From Nomia melanderi (taxonomy: Eukaryota > Arthropoda > Insecta > Hymenoptera > Halictidae), in contig NC_135000.1 in the NCBI RefSeq assembly GCF_051020985.1, forward strand, positions 24,024,784 through 24,088,783: a DNA stretch of 64,000 nucleotides, given 5' to 3'. Below the pieces are notes generated by a model. It did not search any database, was not told the origin of the DNA, and was given only the letters and a program-made list of their open reading frames with translations. Made by a program: the position numbers and the translations under genes. Positions 22,773 to 36,020 of this stretch are shown here, one piece after another; within the stretch, counting starts at the first letter, position 1; every line of letters begins with the position of its first letter.

Positions 22773-22800
22773 TAACCCCGGCAACTAGTTACCGGGGTTA
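22773..22800. repeat. 28-bp near-perfect palindrome
   Basis: The arms TAACCCCGG (22773-22781) and CCGGGGTTA (22792-22800) are exact reverse complements. The 10-bp centre contains AACTAGTT, itself palindromic. Only one base pair (positions 22782 and 22791) breaks full symmetry. It could bind a dimeric protein or extrude as a cruciform; it could also be chance. Confidence 0.9.
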
Positions 22801-24261
22801 TTAAAAATGCGTTGCCCCGTCCGGGCCGAATATTTCGGACGAGTTATTTATTGCGGCTTGTATATTCAAAATTGTTATCGGGGAATCGTTCGGGATTTAA
22901 TAAAAATAACATTTCCCGAGGAAAATATGTGTTTCAAATAAACTGATCGCGCCGGGGTAATTTCACGCGGATTTTCCACGATTGAAAATGAATTTCTATG
23001 TGTTCCGAGGATCGTTATTACACATTCTTCCTCGGGAAACGTCTTTCGCGCGTCTGGAATTCCGAGTTGAAAGACGCTCGAACATTTCTCGACGAACCGC
23101 GATACGTTTCCCAATAAAATCGACGAGATATAATTATTCGGAACGAAGGAGTTTCGGGTCCTCAGACGGCCATTGACTCCCGATCCTTTTCTCGCGGGGA
23201 TCGTTTGGCGTTTCGGATTGTTAGTAGACAATCCGGGGACAGGAATTTCGCGGAAAAAGGACGAAGGAAAGTTTCAGAAAGAAACCGGGCGAGGAAACGA
23301 GCAGGACAGAGCGGCGGCGGCGGCGCGCGATCCCGTCACGGCAGCTAGTTAAGAACTTCTTCGACGGCAGTCTCGTCGAAACCGAAGCCATTGTCAGCTT
23401 ATAACGATGTAATAATAAAACCGACGGTCTAACGATCGGATCGTGTTTCCCGGAGACGCCGGTCCCCCGAACAATGAAACGTATATTTTCTTTCCGGTAA
23501 TAATCAAGCAATCCAATTGTGGTGGTATAACGTTCTCCATAAACTTTCGAGACAGCTTTCCGCGCTTACCGATCGTTCATTTAATTCGTCCTTTTTTTAC
23601 GACCGGACCCCGCCGCTTTATTGGCGGCTGCGCGATCACTCTCGCGGATCTCCGCCGTTCCGGAGATTCCGTCCGTGGATACGGCTCCGCTCGGCTCGTC
23701 CCTCATCCCGAACGACGGAACGCGCGCGATTCTTTCCCTTTCTTTTTGCACGCGCGAATCGATCTATGCGGGACGAGTTTGCTACGGATCGCTTCCACGG
23801 TACGCATTTTTTATGCCGCCACGACGGATAGGTTCATTTTCCGTGTTCGCGAATAGAGAGGACTGAAAAATGGCGTGGACCGGCAATCGCGGCCGGCCGC
23901 GGGAAACGCGCGAGCAACATTTGCTTTCACGGACGATTGGCTCGTCGGTGGATGGCGGTCTAATGCGTGGACACTATGTATATATAGAAGGAGGGGTGAA
24001 TTATTGGCCAAGTTCCTCGCAGGAATAACGGCGCGACGGGAACGAGCCTCCTCCTTCGGAGGAAGATCGGCTTGCGGATACGCGAAAAAGTAATTTGCGA
24101 CTGGATCCCTCGAGGGTGACCATAAAATTCCACTTTTTGGCTTGCTTCCTCTCCGACGGCGTATTCCCGGGATACGCGCGGACTGTATCGAGAATGAAAC
24201 GGGAGGCCAATTATAATTCAGATCCCGTATAAAAATTCATAACGAGAAAAAAGCCAAGAAT
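22801..24261. other. non-coding DNA
   Basis: Mixed sequence, AT-moderate to about 23200 and CpG-dense at 23260-24100. Frames here are Arg/Ser-rich shadows. Nothing further is seen. Confidence 0.5.
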
Positions 24262-24416
24262 ACGTATGTGTATATGTATACATATGGATATGTATATATA
24301 TGTGTATATACATATATATACATATATATATATATATATACGTGTGTATCCGTGTATATACGCATGTATATGTATCTACATATATACAAACGTATGTACA
24401 TATGTACATGAACATA
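24262..24416. repeat. alternating purine-pyrimidine tract (TA/CA/TG repeats)
   Basis: About 155 bp are almost entirely alternating TA, TG and CA steps, with a pure TA core near 24318-24340. A perfect 16-bp palindrome, ATGTACATATGTACAT, lies at 24394-24409. Translations on both strands are Tyr/Ile-rich artefacts. Confidence 0.95.
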
Positions 24417-27045
24417 TCGGGGAAGATAAAAACGCGCAAAGGAAAGAGGAAAAACGCTCGGATGTAGTGACCGTAAACATATACAGCGATTAATTTTTTG
24501 CATTCGTCTCGTCCACCTGACACTCATTTTCTCGAGTCCGAGTCTGATGTTAATTCGCGTTTATTAACAGTTCACTCGACATATATTCTTAATTAAAGTC
24601 ATATATTACTTTTAGCGTTAACGGCTCACGGATTTTAATCATTTACTTTATTCTGAATAAAATTCGACCGCGGACCAGAAGAGACCATCTGCCGGTCACC
24701 TCGAAATATTAACGGATCGCAGGAGAGCTTATTTTGTATGGAAAGTAACTGCTACCGCGAGCTGCTCGTATCGAATGAAGAGTTTGTTTCCATTTCATTC
24801 GGCGAAACGTACCATAACGCGCGAGTGTACCGCTGTTCAAAGGTACTAATTAAAATATCTCGAATAGAAAGTAATAACAAGAACGAATAGCACAAAACCC
24901 AGTATCCTCTCGGCTCGTAGTACACGAATATTCTTTAGTCCAGTGGCGTGTTCGAGTATCTTCATTCCGTGCGGAGCAGCCCATTTTGGTCCTCGTTGCG
25001 AGACATAGTAGGCCGAGCGAAATAATAGCGCAGCGAAGCGAAGAAAACACAAGACGGCAAACGGGCGAACGGGACCAAAGATCCAGCGGGAACGGTGCGT
25101 GCAACGGCGTCGTGTATCGCCACGGTCGATCTACCGTTCGTTATTAATATCTTATTTTGCACGAGCATAAATATCGCGTGCTCGATGAAAAGAAGAAAAA
25201 GGGAGGAAGAAAAAAAGAAGAAGAAAGAACGCCTCGCATTTGTTAATCGAGCGAGAGAACGAAGTTCACGGAGTTCTCCTTTTACTGGCCGGCACTGTCG
25301 TTCCGACTGGTTCCTTTTCTTACCGGCCGAGCGCGTTCCCGTTCCAGGCATCTCGCGTCCCTCTCGCTCCCGCTGCCGGTTTCCCTGTCCCTCTCGCTCC
25401 CTCTTCCTCTGGAGGCAATCTTGTTCGATAGAACTCATGTTAATTTGCATAGCCACTTCGAGGGCCGGGGTACGATCGGCGGGCCCCCATCGTATCGTTG
25501 TAACTGCGGCAATATCGCGTCGATATGAAGCTATCGCGGCGCGCACCGCCGCGAAACGATACGGCGCCGATAGTTTTCGTTTTTACGGAATCCTCGAACG
25601 ATCGCCTTCGAGCACGCACCGCCACGCTCCCGGACCCGGCGAACGGTTAATTTATACCGAGGTAATTTCTTCATTAAAACCGCCTCGACCCGATGGCTCC
25701 GTAACTCGACGGTTTAATAAAAGGCATGCCCGCGTTCGTCGATTTACCGCTGTACCCGCGTTAATTTTATGGCGCGATCATTCTTTTCCGAAATGGCTTT
25801 CTCTAACTTTCGCCGGATTATTTATTATTCGACGGCGTACAGCGGCCCGCCGAAAAAAGGGGGCACGGCCCGACGCCGAACGTTAATTAACAGTGTTTTC
25901 TCGTAAAATAATAACAGAGCTTTAATTTCGGAAACATCCCCGAATTTATTGCTCCAGAAAATGACGACAGTGCCTCCGTGAACAAAGGCGACTGCAATCA
26001 ACGCGGCTTAAGGTTCGCCGAGATTCTTTCGAAACGGACGTGAAACTCCCATACGAGGATCGATAAAATTGATAGGATATCGTGTTTCACTTCTGCCGAA
26101 ATCAGTGTAACCGGCTGCGAGTTTCGCTTTCACGCGCGGTCGTAGATTACGTTCGAATCCGTACCGCGGCCGTGATATAAAGGACAATTCGGGATCCGCT
26201 AATTTAATATCTTTGATCAAATCGCCGGATTTAGAGTGCCGGCGACTAGTCAGTATCGCGTTTAAATTTAATTACCGGTTCATTAGGTACGATCGGTTCA
26301 TTACCACCGGCCACGTGCACCGAATTTGGAAAATAACCTGGCGACTCATTAAACCTAAAGTTAATCACTCGTGCCGGACCCGTTAATCGATTTTCGAAGA
26401 TGCAAAGTAGCCCGGCCCGTTTCGTCCCCGCTGTCATCCCCGTCCACTCTTTCTCGCTCGCGACCGATTGGCCCATTAATACGCGAATAATCATAACGCC
26501 TCGATGTATTCGCCGCGATTATATAATCCCGCTAATCGACGGGCCATAGCTTCGTATGAGCCAATCAACGGGTACATTTAGTTATTTCTAGGCATTACCG
26601 AATCATTAGTTAGGTGTCGCTGGTTAAGTAATCGGGTATGCAACCGGTCAATGGAGGGTTAGCGCAGTTGGTACACGATTTAACGCGCAACCGAAAGCGC
26701 GACACTGGAATCAATTAGTTCCTTGCACAGTGACCATTCCATTTACAAACTCGCAATATTAATAAACTCGAAATTCTATCTGATTCCGTCGAAACTTCCA
26801 AGACCGCAAAGAATTTCCCAAACTTTTCATTAAAATCGAATCAGTCACAACGGACCAAGGTGTAGTCTGGACCGTCAGTGGTCCCTGAACGAAAACCAGA
26901 TCCTGAATGAATTCAAAACGGCCCAGCATCGGAATACCAAGGAGCGGTCCCGTGCCTCGATCAGATTCTCTAATCGATCTTTTTCATTACAATGTCATTA
27001 ACTCGCGGCCCTGCCTTCGTTTTTCTTCAATTGCATTCCAGCGCG
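24417..27045. other. non-coding DNA
   Basis: No gene is recognised. A purine tract lies at 25192-25230. A 15-bp exact direct repeat (GTCCCTCTCGCTCCC) lies at 25357-25371 and 25387-25401. CGGTTCATTA occurs twice near 26275-26305. A tRNA A-box-like stretch at 26659-26671 has no matching B box and is not called. AT-rich patches lie at 24530-24660 and 26500-26830. Confidence 0.45.
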
Positions 27046-27087
27046 GTCCGTCCATCCGTCCGTCCGTCCGTCCGTCCGTCCCGTCCC
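27046..27087. repeat. (GTCC)n microsatellite
   Basis: About nine GTCC units with one transition (ATCC) are followed by two CCGTC-type units. It is embedded in pyrimidine-rich DNA and is not coding. Confidence 0.95.
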
Positions 27088-30000
27088 GTTCATCCCTACG
27101 GTCGATGTATCGCGACGCGAATACGAATCGTCGCGGGCTCCCGCCGCAACGACGATATTTCATTCAAATCGTCGCACTGAAAAGTATTGATGACTTCGAG
27201 GGTTTTATCGCGTCATCTGCGAAAGTACCTTGGGCGATCTGGTACCACCGTGGCGGCGTGCAGCGGTCATGGGCCGCGAGGAAAGGGGCGAGGCGGGGAG
27301 CACGATCCCGTGTATAGATGTTGTCCCTTTCGTACGCTAAAGCTGGAGTATGCGACGGAGCTATGCGACGGGACGAGATATCGCTGGCCGAACGGACACA
27401 CGCGAGCTGGCTGGCGCGCGCACACACGCTTCCGCGAGCCCCGACGCATAACGCCACGTCGAATACGTTACTCTACCGTCAGCGATATCGTAACCTGTCA
27501 AAAGGGGGCAGGCAGGTGCGCGCCGGTTTCTCGCGAAACCGCTCCTGGGATCCGGGCTTCGCATCGGATTTCGTCATCGCGAAAACTGCCGGCTCGATCG
27601 TAGATCCAATTACCGGACCTCCGCGCGCCTCCAATACGCCGACAAATAATACGACCGCGATGCGTGTTACATACGGCGTCGCGTTACACGAGGAATTTTT
27701 GCCGAAGATGCCTCTCTCGCGTCGCGGCACCCTTCACCCCGGAAACCCGGGAAATTTAATTGGCGCGGATCGCGGGGGCGGCGGGGAATCGGTGTCAAGC
27801 ACCCGCGAACTTCGCGCTTTATTTTTTTCGGAACATTTTTAATTAACGGCTGGCAACGTCACATTCGCGCTGGAGTATCCTTCTTTTCCGGCCGACCCGC
27901 GAACTCTATTTCCCGCTCTCGCGATTATTACCGGGCTGGAAGCGGTTCTTCGCGATGGAATTGTCCGTGCAAACGTCATCTTCGTTCTTTTGTTCGAGAA
28001 TGCCTCTGTTGTTGCATCTCTAATTCGTAGAAAAGGTTTCCCTCGAAGATTATATGTCGTCGAGAACGACGTTTCTCGTGGAATTAAGCGAACCGAGCGA
28101 CATTCGCCGGATTCGATTCAACATCGCCACCCTGCCACGAGGCCACGTCTCGGAGAGAAAGGAAGCATTCGAGGGCCGATTCCCGAACACGGCTTTCAAA
28201 AAGTACAAGAATCACGAGCGGGGAACTTACCAGAAAACATCGAACAAAACCGTCCCCGGGGTCGAGCCGGAACGATTAAACTCGTCGCGAAAAACCCCTT
28301 TTATACCCCGTCGTTTGTTCCGTTCCCCATCTCGAACGGATTAAAGGCAGAACAAACAACCGATTCCGCCACAGTTTCTGCAAATCAGCTTTTGCGAAGG
28401 ACCCCGGTTGAATGGGCGGAGGCATCGTCTCGTCGCGTCCAGGCGGTCTGGCAGCGGGTGGAACGAAGAGAGATCAGAGCACCCGGAGGCGTGTAGACGA
28501 GAGGAGAGAGAGTTCCGCAACGGCGTACGGTCTCGAAGTGCCCCGAAAAGCGACTAGGTGGATTCGTACAGTGGACGACACGACAAATGATCTCCTTCCC
28601 CCTCGTGTTTTCCCGGTCGGACAGGAAGCGAAGTGAATCGGCGTCGCGGGCCGCGGGGGTGGATGCAGGAAGTTAGAGAAAAAGTTTCGCCCCCAGCCGG
28701 CAATTGCACCGACCAGGGGCGAGCTCGAGGGTGACACGAAATCCTCGCGTTAAGCGAAATGTTTATTTTTAATGCACGAGCAAGTCGGGCCGCGATTAGA
28801 TGGTTATCGGTTCGGCCTGTCGTTTCGCGGGGCTCGCGTATGGGTGCGCGTACGTGTGCCGGTACACGTGTACACGCGCGGTATTCCGCGGACGCGCGCA
28901 CCTTTGTCCTCTTCGCTGGCTCGCTGATCCTACCGAATCCGGTTTGTTACGTTCGATCCTTTTTTATGGTCGAGGTGAAACGACCCTGGAACAGCTTAAA
29001 AGAATCAGGGGAATAAAGTCACGCGTGGGGAGGGCGAGAGATGGCGAGAGAGGTTGGCGGGGAGGAGCGTCTGTTCGGTCGATGCACCTGTCGAACAGAT
29101 ACGAAAGTTAGATTTGAGCAAGACGATCGAAGTTTCGGATAAACGTCGGGGCAGAGAAAGTTTCCGTTACGTTTCCCGACTCCTGTTCTATACGTCTTCC
29201 CGATGCGTGGGCCCGGGGCCGGCTGGAAGCGAATTGAATGTATATATATATTTTCGCCGGCTAGGAAAATACCGCCTTGGGAATTTCATATGTTTCCGTC
29301 GGATTTCTTGACGGGAGGACGTAACGTTTAACGCGTCCACTTCGAGAAGTGGTTCCGCGGATATATCCGGCCGAGCCGCGGAGAAAAGATTTCTAATGGC
29401 GGACGGATCGCTCGGCGCTCAAGCTATCGTTTCCTCATTGTCCGACATCCGCGTTCCTCTCCGGCCGAAGGATGTACGTATACGCGGAAATCGATCGACA
29501 ACGATGAGACTGACGGAAAATAAAATGCCCGTCTACAGACGCGGGCACGGGCCGATGTCTTCGAAAACGGATGAAATGTGCTTTGCTTTCACGAACGAAG
29601 CCTCTGTTCGTCAGTTTCCTCGTTCTTTCCTTGTCGGAAAGCGTTCCGGGGGAGTGCACGGCTTCGAAAACAGGCGCAGAAAGGCTTTTCCGAAAACAAA
29701 CGGCGGAGAAAGGGATCGGAAAACCGTGGAACGTATTTACCCGGAACGCTTTTGACTCGAACGAAACTGGCGGGCTCGTTACAGACTATCACGGCCCATG
29801 GAAACGTAAAACGCAACGGGAATTATAATTTAAATTCGGCCGACGTTCCTCCGCGATTGTTTTTTAGCCCGATAAAACAGTACATTGAAAACGTGGCTCG
29901 TACGATCGCCGGCCATAAAATTAATGGCCGTCCTATCTCAATATTATCGACATCGATACGTAATAGCGCCGCGGAAAAAAGAGGTCCAAGCCTCCGCGCC

Positions 30001-31050
30001 CGAATTCGGTAGCCCGGCAATCTCTGCGGAGGGTTATAAACGAGGGAGCCCGAAGAGTAAAGAAATATCTGGACGCATGTATGCGAATATCGCTGGTTTC
30101 CGTGAATTTTTTTATCTACAATGAATCTCTGTAGCAAATGTTGCCGAATAAAACACCGGCAAACGTAAAAGTTTTAACGAACGCCCGCGCGGCCTTCGTA
30201 TTTCTCTTTCATTCGTAAAACGTTTATTGAGGTGGCTAATAACTTACCGTGTTTTTATCGTTATCAATATTTATTTAAAGCGTCTCCTAAACTTTCAGAC
30301 GTAAAAAGCTCAACTGTTTCTGTAAATTAAAGGTTACACTTTTGCATTTCGGAGTATGCCTTCGAACAGAACATTTTATTTGCAACGATATTCGCCCTAT
30401 TACAACAAATCATATTTCACCGTAATATATTCGTAAGGAAGTTAGATGAAACATCCTGCATAAAAAGAGAGAAATATTTATATTATCAGCTGGTAGGATA
30501 GCGAAATGGGTACCGCGAGGAACAGGAGACCCTGGCGATCGACTACCGTTTCCAAACTTTTAGTCGGCAGCGTACATACGCTGACAGTTCACGCAACGCG
30601 CAGGTGAGAGCCAAGAATCCGACGGTCGAGCAAGTGTTTCTGCCGTGTGTGGTTCTAGCGTGGATCGTGCAATACGAAGGGGACGATGGGATCCAGAGGT
30701 CGCAGCGTAGGGCACGCTGGAGAGCAGAGGGGAAGGGAAGAGGGGAGTAGAAAGAACGGTCGGGGATAGAGAGAGCAAAAGATATACGGCCTCATAATTC
30801 GCTTCTAAACATCGCTAATTGCAGCGCTGACCCTCTAAATCTTTCGGGGATGCTATCTCCTCGCCCGAAAATACTCTTCTCTCTTACCGTCCGCCTTCGC
30901 GTTACCCACTAACCGAACCTTTGTTCCGACCGAGGGCCGAGGTGGTGCGAAGTACCTGAGCTTACAGGTTCTCTATTACTCTCACGGCTCATCCGTTTCT
31001 CAGATCAATGCGAAATACCGTCTTGCCGGCGCGTTTCGTGTGTAACTTCA
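27088..31050. other. non-coding DNA, CpG-dense then AT-rich
   Basis: 27088-29400 is CpG-dense with many overlapping Arg/Ser-rich open frames on both strands. 30150-30480 is AT-rich. A short palindrome (CAGCGTA, 2-nt loop, TACGCTG) lies near 30566-30582. A purine tract covers 30715-30780. Nothing is recognised as a gene. Confidence 0.5.
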
Positions 31051-31117
31051 ATGTTCGTCAATGTTCGCCGGTATTCGCTGGTGTTCGGTCGTATTCGCCA
31101 ATATTCATCGATATCGG
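31051..31117. repeat. degenerate 10-bp tandem repeat
   Basis: Six successive 10-bp units start exactly at 31051, 31061, 31071, 31081, 31091 and 31101, with a partial seventh. The consensus is close to RTRTTCGCCR: the TTC core is in all six full units and TTCG in five. No unit is inserted or deleted. The period is close to one turn of B-DNA. It does not extend an open frame with recognisable content. Confidence 0.85.
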
Positions 31118-34100
31118 AAAAAAACAAAACAGGAGGGACGGCGAGGATAGACGAGCGTGTATCACGGACCCGCTAGCTACCGGCCGAATAAAGTGCTCTC
31201 GCGCACGATAAACTCCGCCGAGATGGGGGAAATTGGATGAAAATTGAAAATTGAGTCACGGAATAGTGGACCGACCTGACCCGACCCGATCCCGGCCAGG
31301 TCCAGAGGCTGCGCACAGTATCGCATAATTATTTTGAATCGCGCTATTAATGCCAAGTAGCCGCGGAGAAAATGTGTTCCGAACAGGTAAGAAAAAACAG
31401 AGCACGGTTCTTTTCATGGAAATTATGGACACGGGTGATGCGATTGCGGCTAATGGACGCTCCACCGGCGAAATATTCTCGGCGCTCCGACAGAAATATC
31501 GAATTAGCCCCACTTGTTTGAAAATTGTTAAGGCGGAGGAATTTTTTCATTCAATTTTCGAGACCGAGAGAGTTTAATGGGTTTTTAAACTCCTGCTCGG
31601 GACCGAGCGTTTTCCATTCATTTGCTCATAGAAATAGACCCCGACGGTATTAAATGCAGAATGTCTCGAATCATTAAAAATTCCTTTGCTCGGATGCTGC
31701 GCATTCACGTGCGCGTAGTAATTAGAGCAGGATCAGATGGCTTTTGACGTTTATGTTGTTCACGTGAAATACATCAGAGGAGTGGCCGCCCGGACATTTT
31801 TATTAATTTCATTCGCTTCAAAACACCCCTATACATTTCGTGAATTATACATATTTTTTTAATCTCGAGCTTCAATTTATACCGAAAGAGGTAAATCGCG
31901 TATTCTACTTCATAACATTGTCATTTCAAATAACGCGTTTTAAATAACAAATCTAAAAAAGTTTAATTCACGATTTTCATAGGGAAAAGCATAATCGATA
32001 AGGAAGTGTGTGATAAAACTGAAATTAAAGTGATACCACACGCAAAAAGCAAATTCTTAGATGCAAATGCGAGAGTTCGTCATCCGCGTAGCGAAACCTG
32101 CAAGAAAACCAATGTCTCTGTTATAACGCGAGGTTACACACCTTCCTGAAACTTTTCCGTGGGATCAGACGGAACCCGGGGTTGATTGAAAGAGGGTGAG
32201 AGGTATCTCGTTTAGTAATCTTGTCTTTTGTCGCCGGCGGTTGGCGGATGTCCTTCCGTCCGCCCCCAGTGGCTTAACTTCTAAAGGCAAACGCTGGGTC
32301 GAGAAGCAACCTGTCGCATTGTCAATGAATCTCCGGGGTTCCGTTTCGTTTCTTTGATTTCGCAACGTTTTCCCCCGAGAAATTCAAGTATTTTTCGGAT
32401 ATTTATATTACAGAGCAATTTGTAACGTCTCTTACTTTCTATCAGTATTATCGATGACTTTGCCACAATAGACACCTGCTCCGTAAATTAAATGATTGTT
32501 GTCGCCGGAGTTCAACGTTTCTTGCTTCAGAGCTACCGTTCCGATTCCTACATCTTTATTAACATTCGGAGAAAGACAACGGATCCGCCGGTTACACAGA
32601 CTGTCTATAAATAACACGATTTTTTACCATTTCCGTCACGAAGATGATAAAGTACCACTGACCCAACGCACACGAAGTATCTACAAGACGAGCGGTTGTT
32701 ACGCAGGGAGCGTTTCTCGATTTACTTTGCGAAGAACATTGTTTCCCGGCGCAAGAGGGATTTCCCGGTTTTATCGGGGCATAATGAAATGCGAGCCTGC
32801 GAATTACTCTAATACAAAGCTCGAACGATCTTCGGGCTTCTTCCATCCGCCCCTTGTCATCACGGGGACCGGTTAATGGAACGCGGGTCCCGTCTCGTCA
32901 TGTTTACTCCCCGCCGTTGCGACGGTGTAAATAATCGGTTTCTGCTGCTGCCTGACTCCTTTGACAACCTAGCTAAACACTCTTGGCTTCTTCGTTAAAT
33001 ATTTTAATTAAGTCACGTTCCGGGACGAATGTTCTGCCAACGACGGTCTCTTGTTTGGAGTATCGACAGTGTGTTTCCACCGGGACCTTTGGGATTCCGA
33101 GTGAAAATTCCACTCGCGGAATTGAAAAAACTTTCACAACGGCCGCATCGAGCCGCGCCGAGCGCAAACCGCGTGAGCAATCAGCTACAGGAATGGGAAT
33201 GAATATTTCACCGAGCAATAACAAGATCCTTCATTTCACGAAAGAGACAATTTAAGCTGGTTTCCATCCATCGTCGGAAGACTTCGCCGCGAACTCGACG
33301 TTGGCCCGGTGTTTCGAGCTTCGCTCCGTAAACAGTAAGTTTTCGCCCGCAGAAGGAAACGAACCGGTGCTCGTGGAAAATTATACCGGTTACTATTCCC
33401 CGAACAATCGTGGCCCCAGCTACGAGTTTCGTTATCGAAGCGACGCGCCGCTGACCCGAAAAAATCGGTTGTCCGTCGACAGAAGCGCGTCATTTGCATT
33501 CGGTTATCGAAGGCGTCGTCATCGATCAATCTCAAACACTTCAGCGTCGCGCGGGTTCCGTTTATCTTTTCCTTCTCGTATTTACACACGGCTCATTTCA
33601 CGAGGGGGCCCATAGGGGCAGCGTTTAAACGCGGCGCGGACGCTGCCGGAGCGGGTGCGGAAAGGACGAGACTGCCGGATCCTGTTTGCCGAACTTATTT
33701 TGGTTAAGTCACGTCTTCAAAACAAACCCCCTCCCCGCGGCGGAGTGTGTATAGGATCGGGGACGGCGATAAGTCCGGTTTCGTGACGAATACCGTCTCC
33801 GGAGAAGAAAACTCTCCTCGGAGGCGACCGTGCGCCAACCCCCCGGCCCGACCGGACTGCCGTGTTTTTCCTTTTAATGCGCGGCCTCGACAACCCCGAA
33901 TGCGAACCGCCCCTGTAGACCTCCCGGAAGGCACCGGAAGACGGACCACGATCGTCCTCGTGAAAATATCGCGAGAAGTTTCGCCTGGGATCAGTGTTCG
34001 CACAGATGAAAACATTCTGGCGGCGTGCATTCAAAGCTGTCGCGATACGCGCGCCGCGCCCCGAGGCGTGTCTGTCTAAATTACCTGCCACTCGAGGGCG

Positions 34101-35996
34101 CGAATAAATATTTGCCGAAACACCGGTAAGCGGGCTTGTTTCCGCATTTTAAATTGCCACGGAAAATTCAGCAACTTTGTGCCACCCACGTTCGCGTTCG
34201 CCTTTATCCCCGACGTGTTGGTACGAGGTCTCCAGACTTTTCCGTCGGGAAAGTTTATTCTCTTGTTTCCACTACTCGATTGGACGATTCATTATTTGAT
34301 CTCTGTTTGGAAATACCGGCGGTGTTCTGTCGAGAACACTACGATCGATCGCGAGGGTAAATATGTAACTACAGTTTCGCTTATAAGCTTTGTGACAATA
34401 GTGCAGGTCTAAAAAATCACACAGCAAAGGTTTAATCTCGGAAGAAGATTAGATCGTATTTCATGTACCCGGGAGAAAAGGAGAACTTGAACTTTCATTA
34501 GAGCGCGTAACGGTAAAAAGAGACGCGGCTTTTTATTCGAAACTATGAATCCCATCGCGCTTATTGTAACGCTAAATTACAGTCTTTATATAGAATTACT
34601 TAGAACTGTGCCGCCGTCGCACGGTAACCCTGTCTCTGGAGCGGATACTTTTTTATCTACCCGGCGAAATAATGTCCCCCGCTTAAACGGATGAAACGTA
34701 AGACAAGAACAATCAGAAGCTGCCTACGGTTTAAAATCCCACGAACTCAGAACTAAGTCCCCGCATTTGCATGTAACGAGGCTCGATATTGCCACGCGCG
34801 TTGTCTTGTCGTCGTCGAACAATAGGCGGGAAGTCCTCCGCGTACAAAAGGGCGGCAAAAATAATTCATATTCCGTATTATTACGCGAGGAACGTCGAGC
34901 GTTTATCGTCGCCGCGAAGGCCGCCGAAAGAATCACGGGAGCGGGAAACAGCGGCGTTCTGTCGTTAAGAGCGAGCTCGGTGTGCGCCGGTTTAATTTAA
35001 ATAACCTTCATTAATCAAATTATTCCAACCCCTGCACGGGATATAATATTTCCGGCCGGCGGTTTCTGTTCCCCCGCAGCCAGCGTTGCCGCCGCCGGCG
35101 ACGGGTCCTCCACGACAGAATAAAAAACCCTTCCCCTTTCCCTAAACGACGCGGTTCCGAGCGGGCGGATCGGTCCACGATTTTAAATAACTCTCGCGCC
35201 TCTCGTTAACGCGGCCGGGGGGAGGCCGCGCGCGCAATTACGATGCGGTAATCTTCTTTAAATCGGCACCGTGTCCTTTGAGGGACAAGGTAAACACACT
35301 AATTGCTGGATGAATGGAATATGACGCGTGCGCGCGACACATGGCCGCGCGTATCGCGTGCATTCCGTCGTAATGCCGTCAATTACGCCCTTCTTGCTTC
35401 CTTGCCCGACAATTAATTAAACATCGCGCGCCCGTTCAGACACAATGCCCGTGTTGTCCCACGAATTCGCGTATCCCCGCTTCAATTCCAGCCCGGCCGG
35501 TTTTATCTGAGGAATTGCGGCTCCCGGGGTTATCGCGGATCACCGCGGATTAATCGCTCAGACCCAGATACTTTTGAAACCTCCCTGCGACCGGCTCGCG
35601 ACAAAACAAGTTATCGCCGCGGATATACACGGCGACCGCGAACACGAACGACATTCCTCTTTCTTTCGCTCCTCCACCCTTTTCCCGCCGTCTTTCTCGA
35701 GCTCTCTTCATCCCTGGCGGACGGTCCTCTTCCCTCCGACGTACCGCTCGAGGCTTTTTACGCGCGCGCACGCACGTACCGCTCGTAAAAGGGGTGGCCG
35801 GGCTTGCGGCGCGGTCGCACAGCCAGCTGGAAATATCATTCCACGATTAGGGGCGCGTCGCGTTCCACGGCAAGCAGGACGACGTCGCTTTAACTCGGCG
35901 TCACGGCACGGTATGGCAATGGGAAACGTTATTTCTCATGTTTTCGCGATACGTTAACAGAAAACACGAGAGTTTCTAGTACGTACATATTATCGC
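31118..35996. other. non-coding DNA, alternating composition
   Basis: No gene is recognised. 31780-32120 is AT-rich; 33600-34080 and 35030-35900 are CpG-dense. Frames at 32973-33255 are open on both strands with fairly balanced composition, but the minus one starts at TTG and no splice sites of note flank it. A pyrimidine-rich patch lies at 35650-35720. Nothing more is supportable. Confidence 0.45.
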
Positions 35997-36020
35997 GGGG
36001 CGGCTGCCAGCCGCCGCCCC
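35997..36020. repeat. GC-rich inverted repeat
   Basis: GGCGGCT and AGCCGCC face each other across a 3-nt loop, with further G/C pairing outside (GGGG and CCCC with a bulge). It is the start of a GCC-rich stretch reaching about 36046. A strong hairpin on paper, with no other sign of an RNA gene. Confidence 0.7.

Noticed and set aside
26653..26675. tRNA A-box-like sequence (TTAGCGCAGTTGG)
   Set aside because: No B box (GGTTCGANTCC) within the expected distance, no pairing 3' acceptor strand and no cloverleaf. At most a degenerate tRNA-derived relic.
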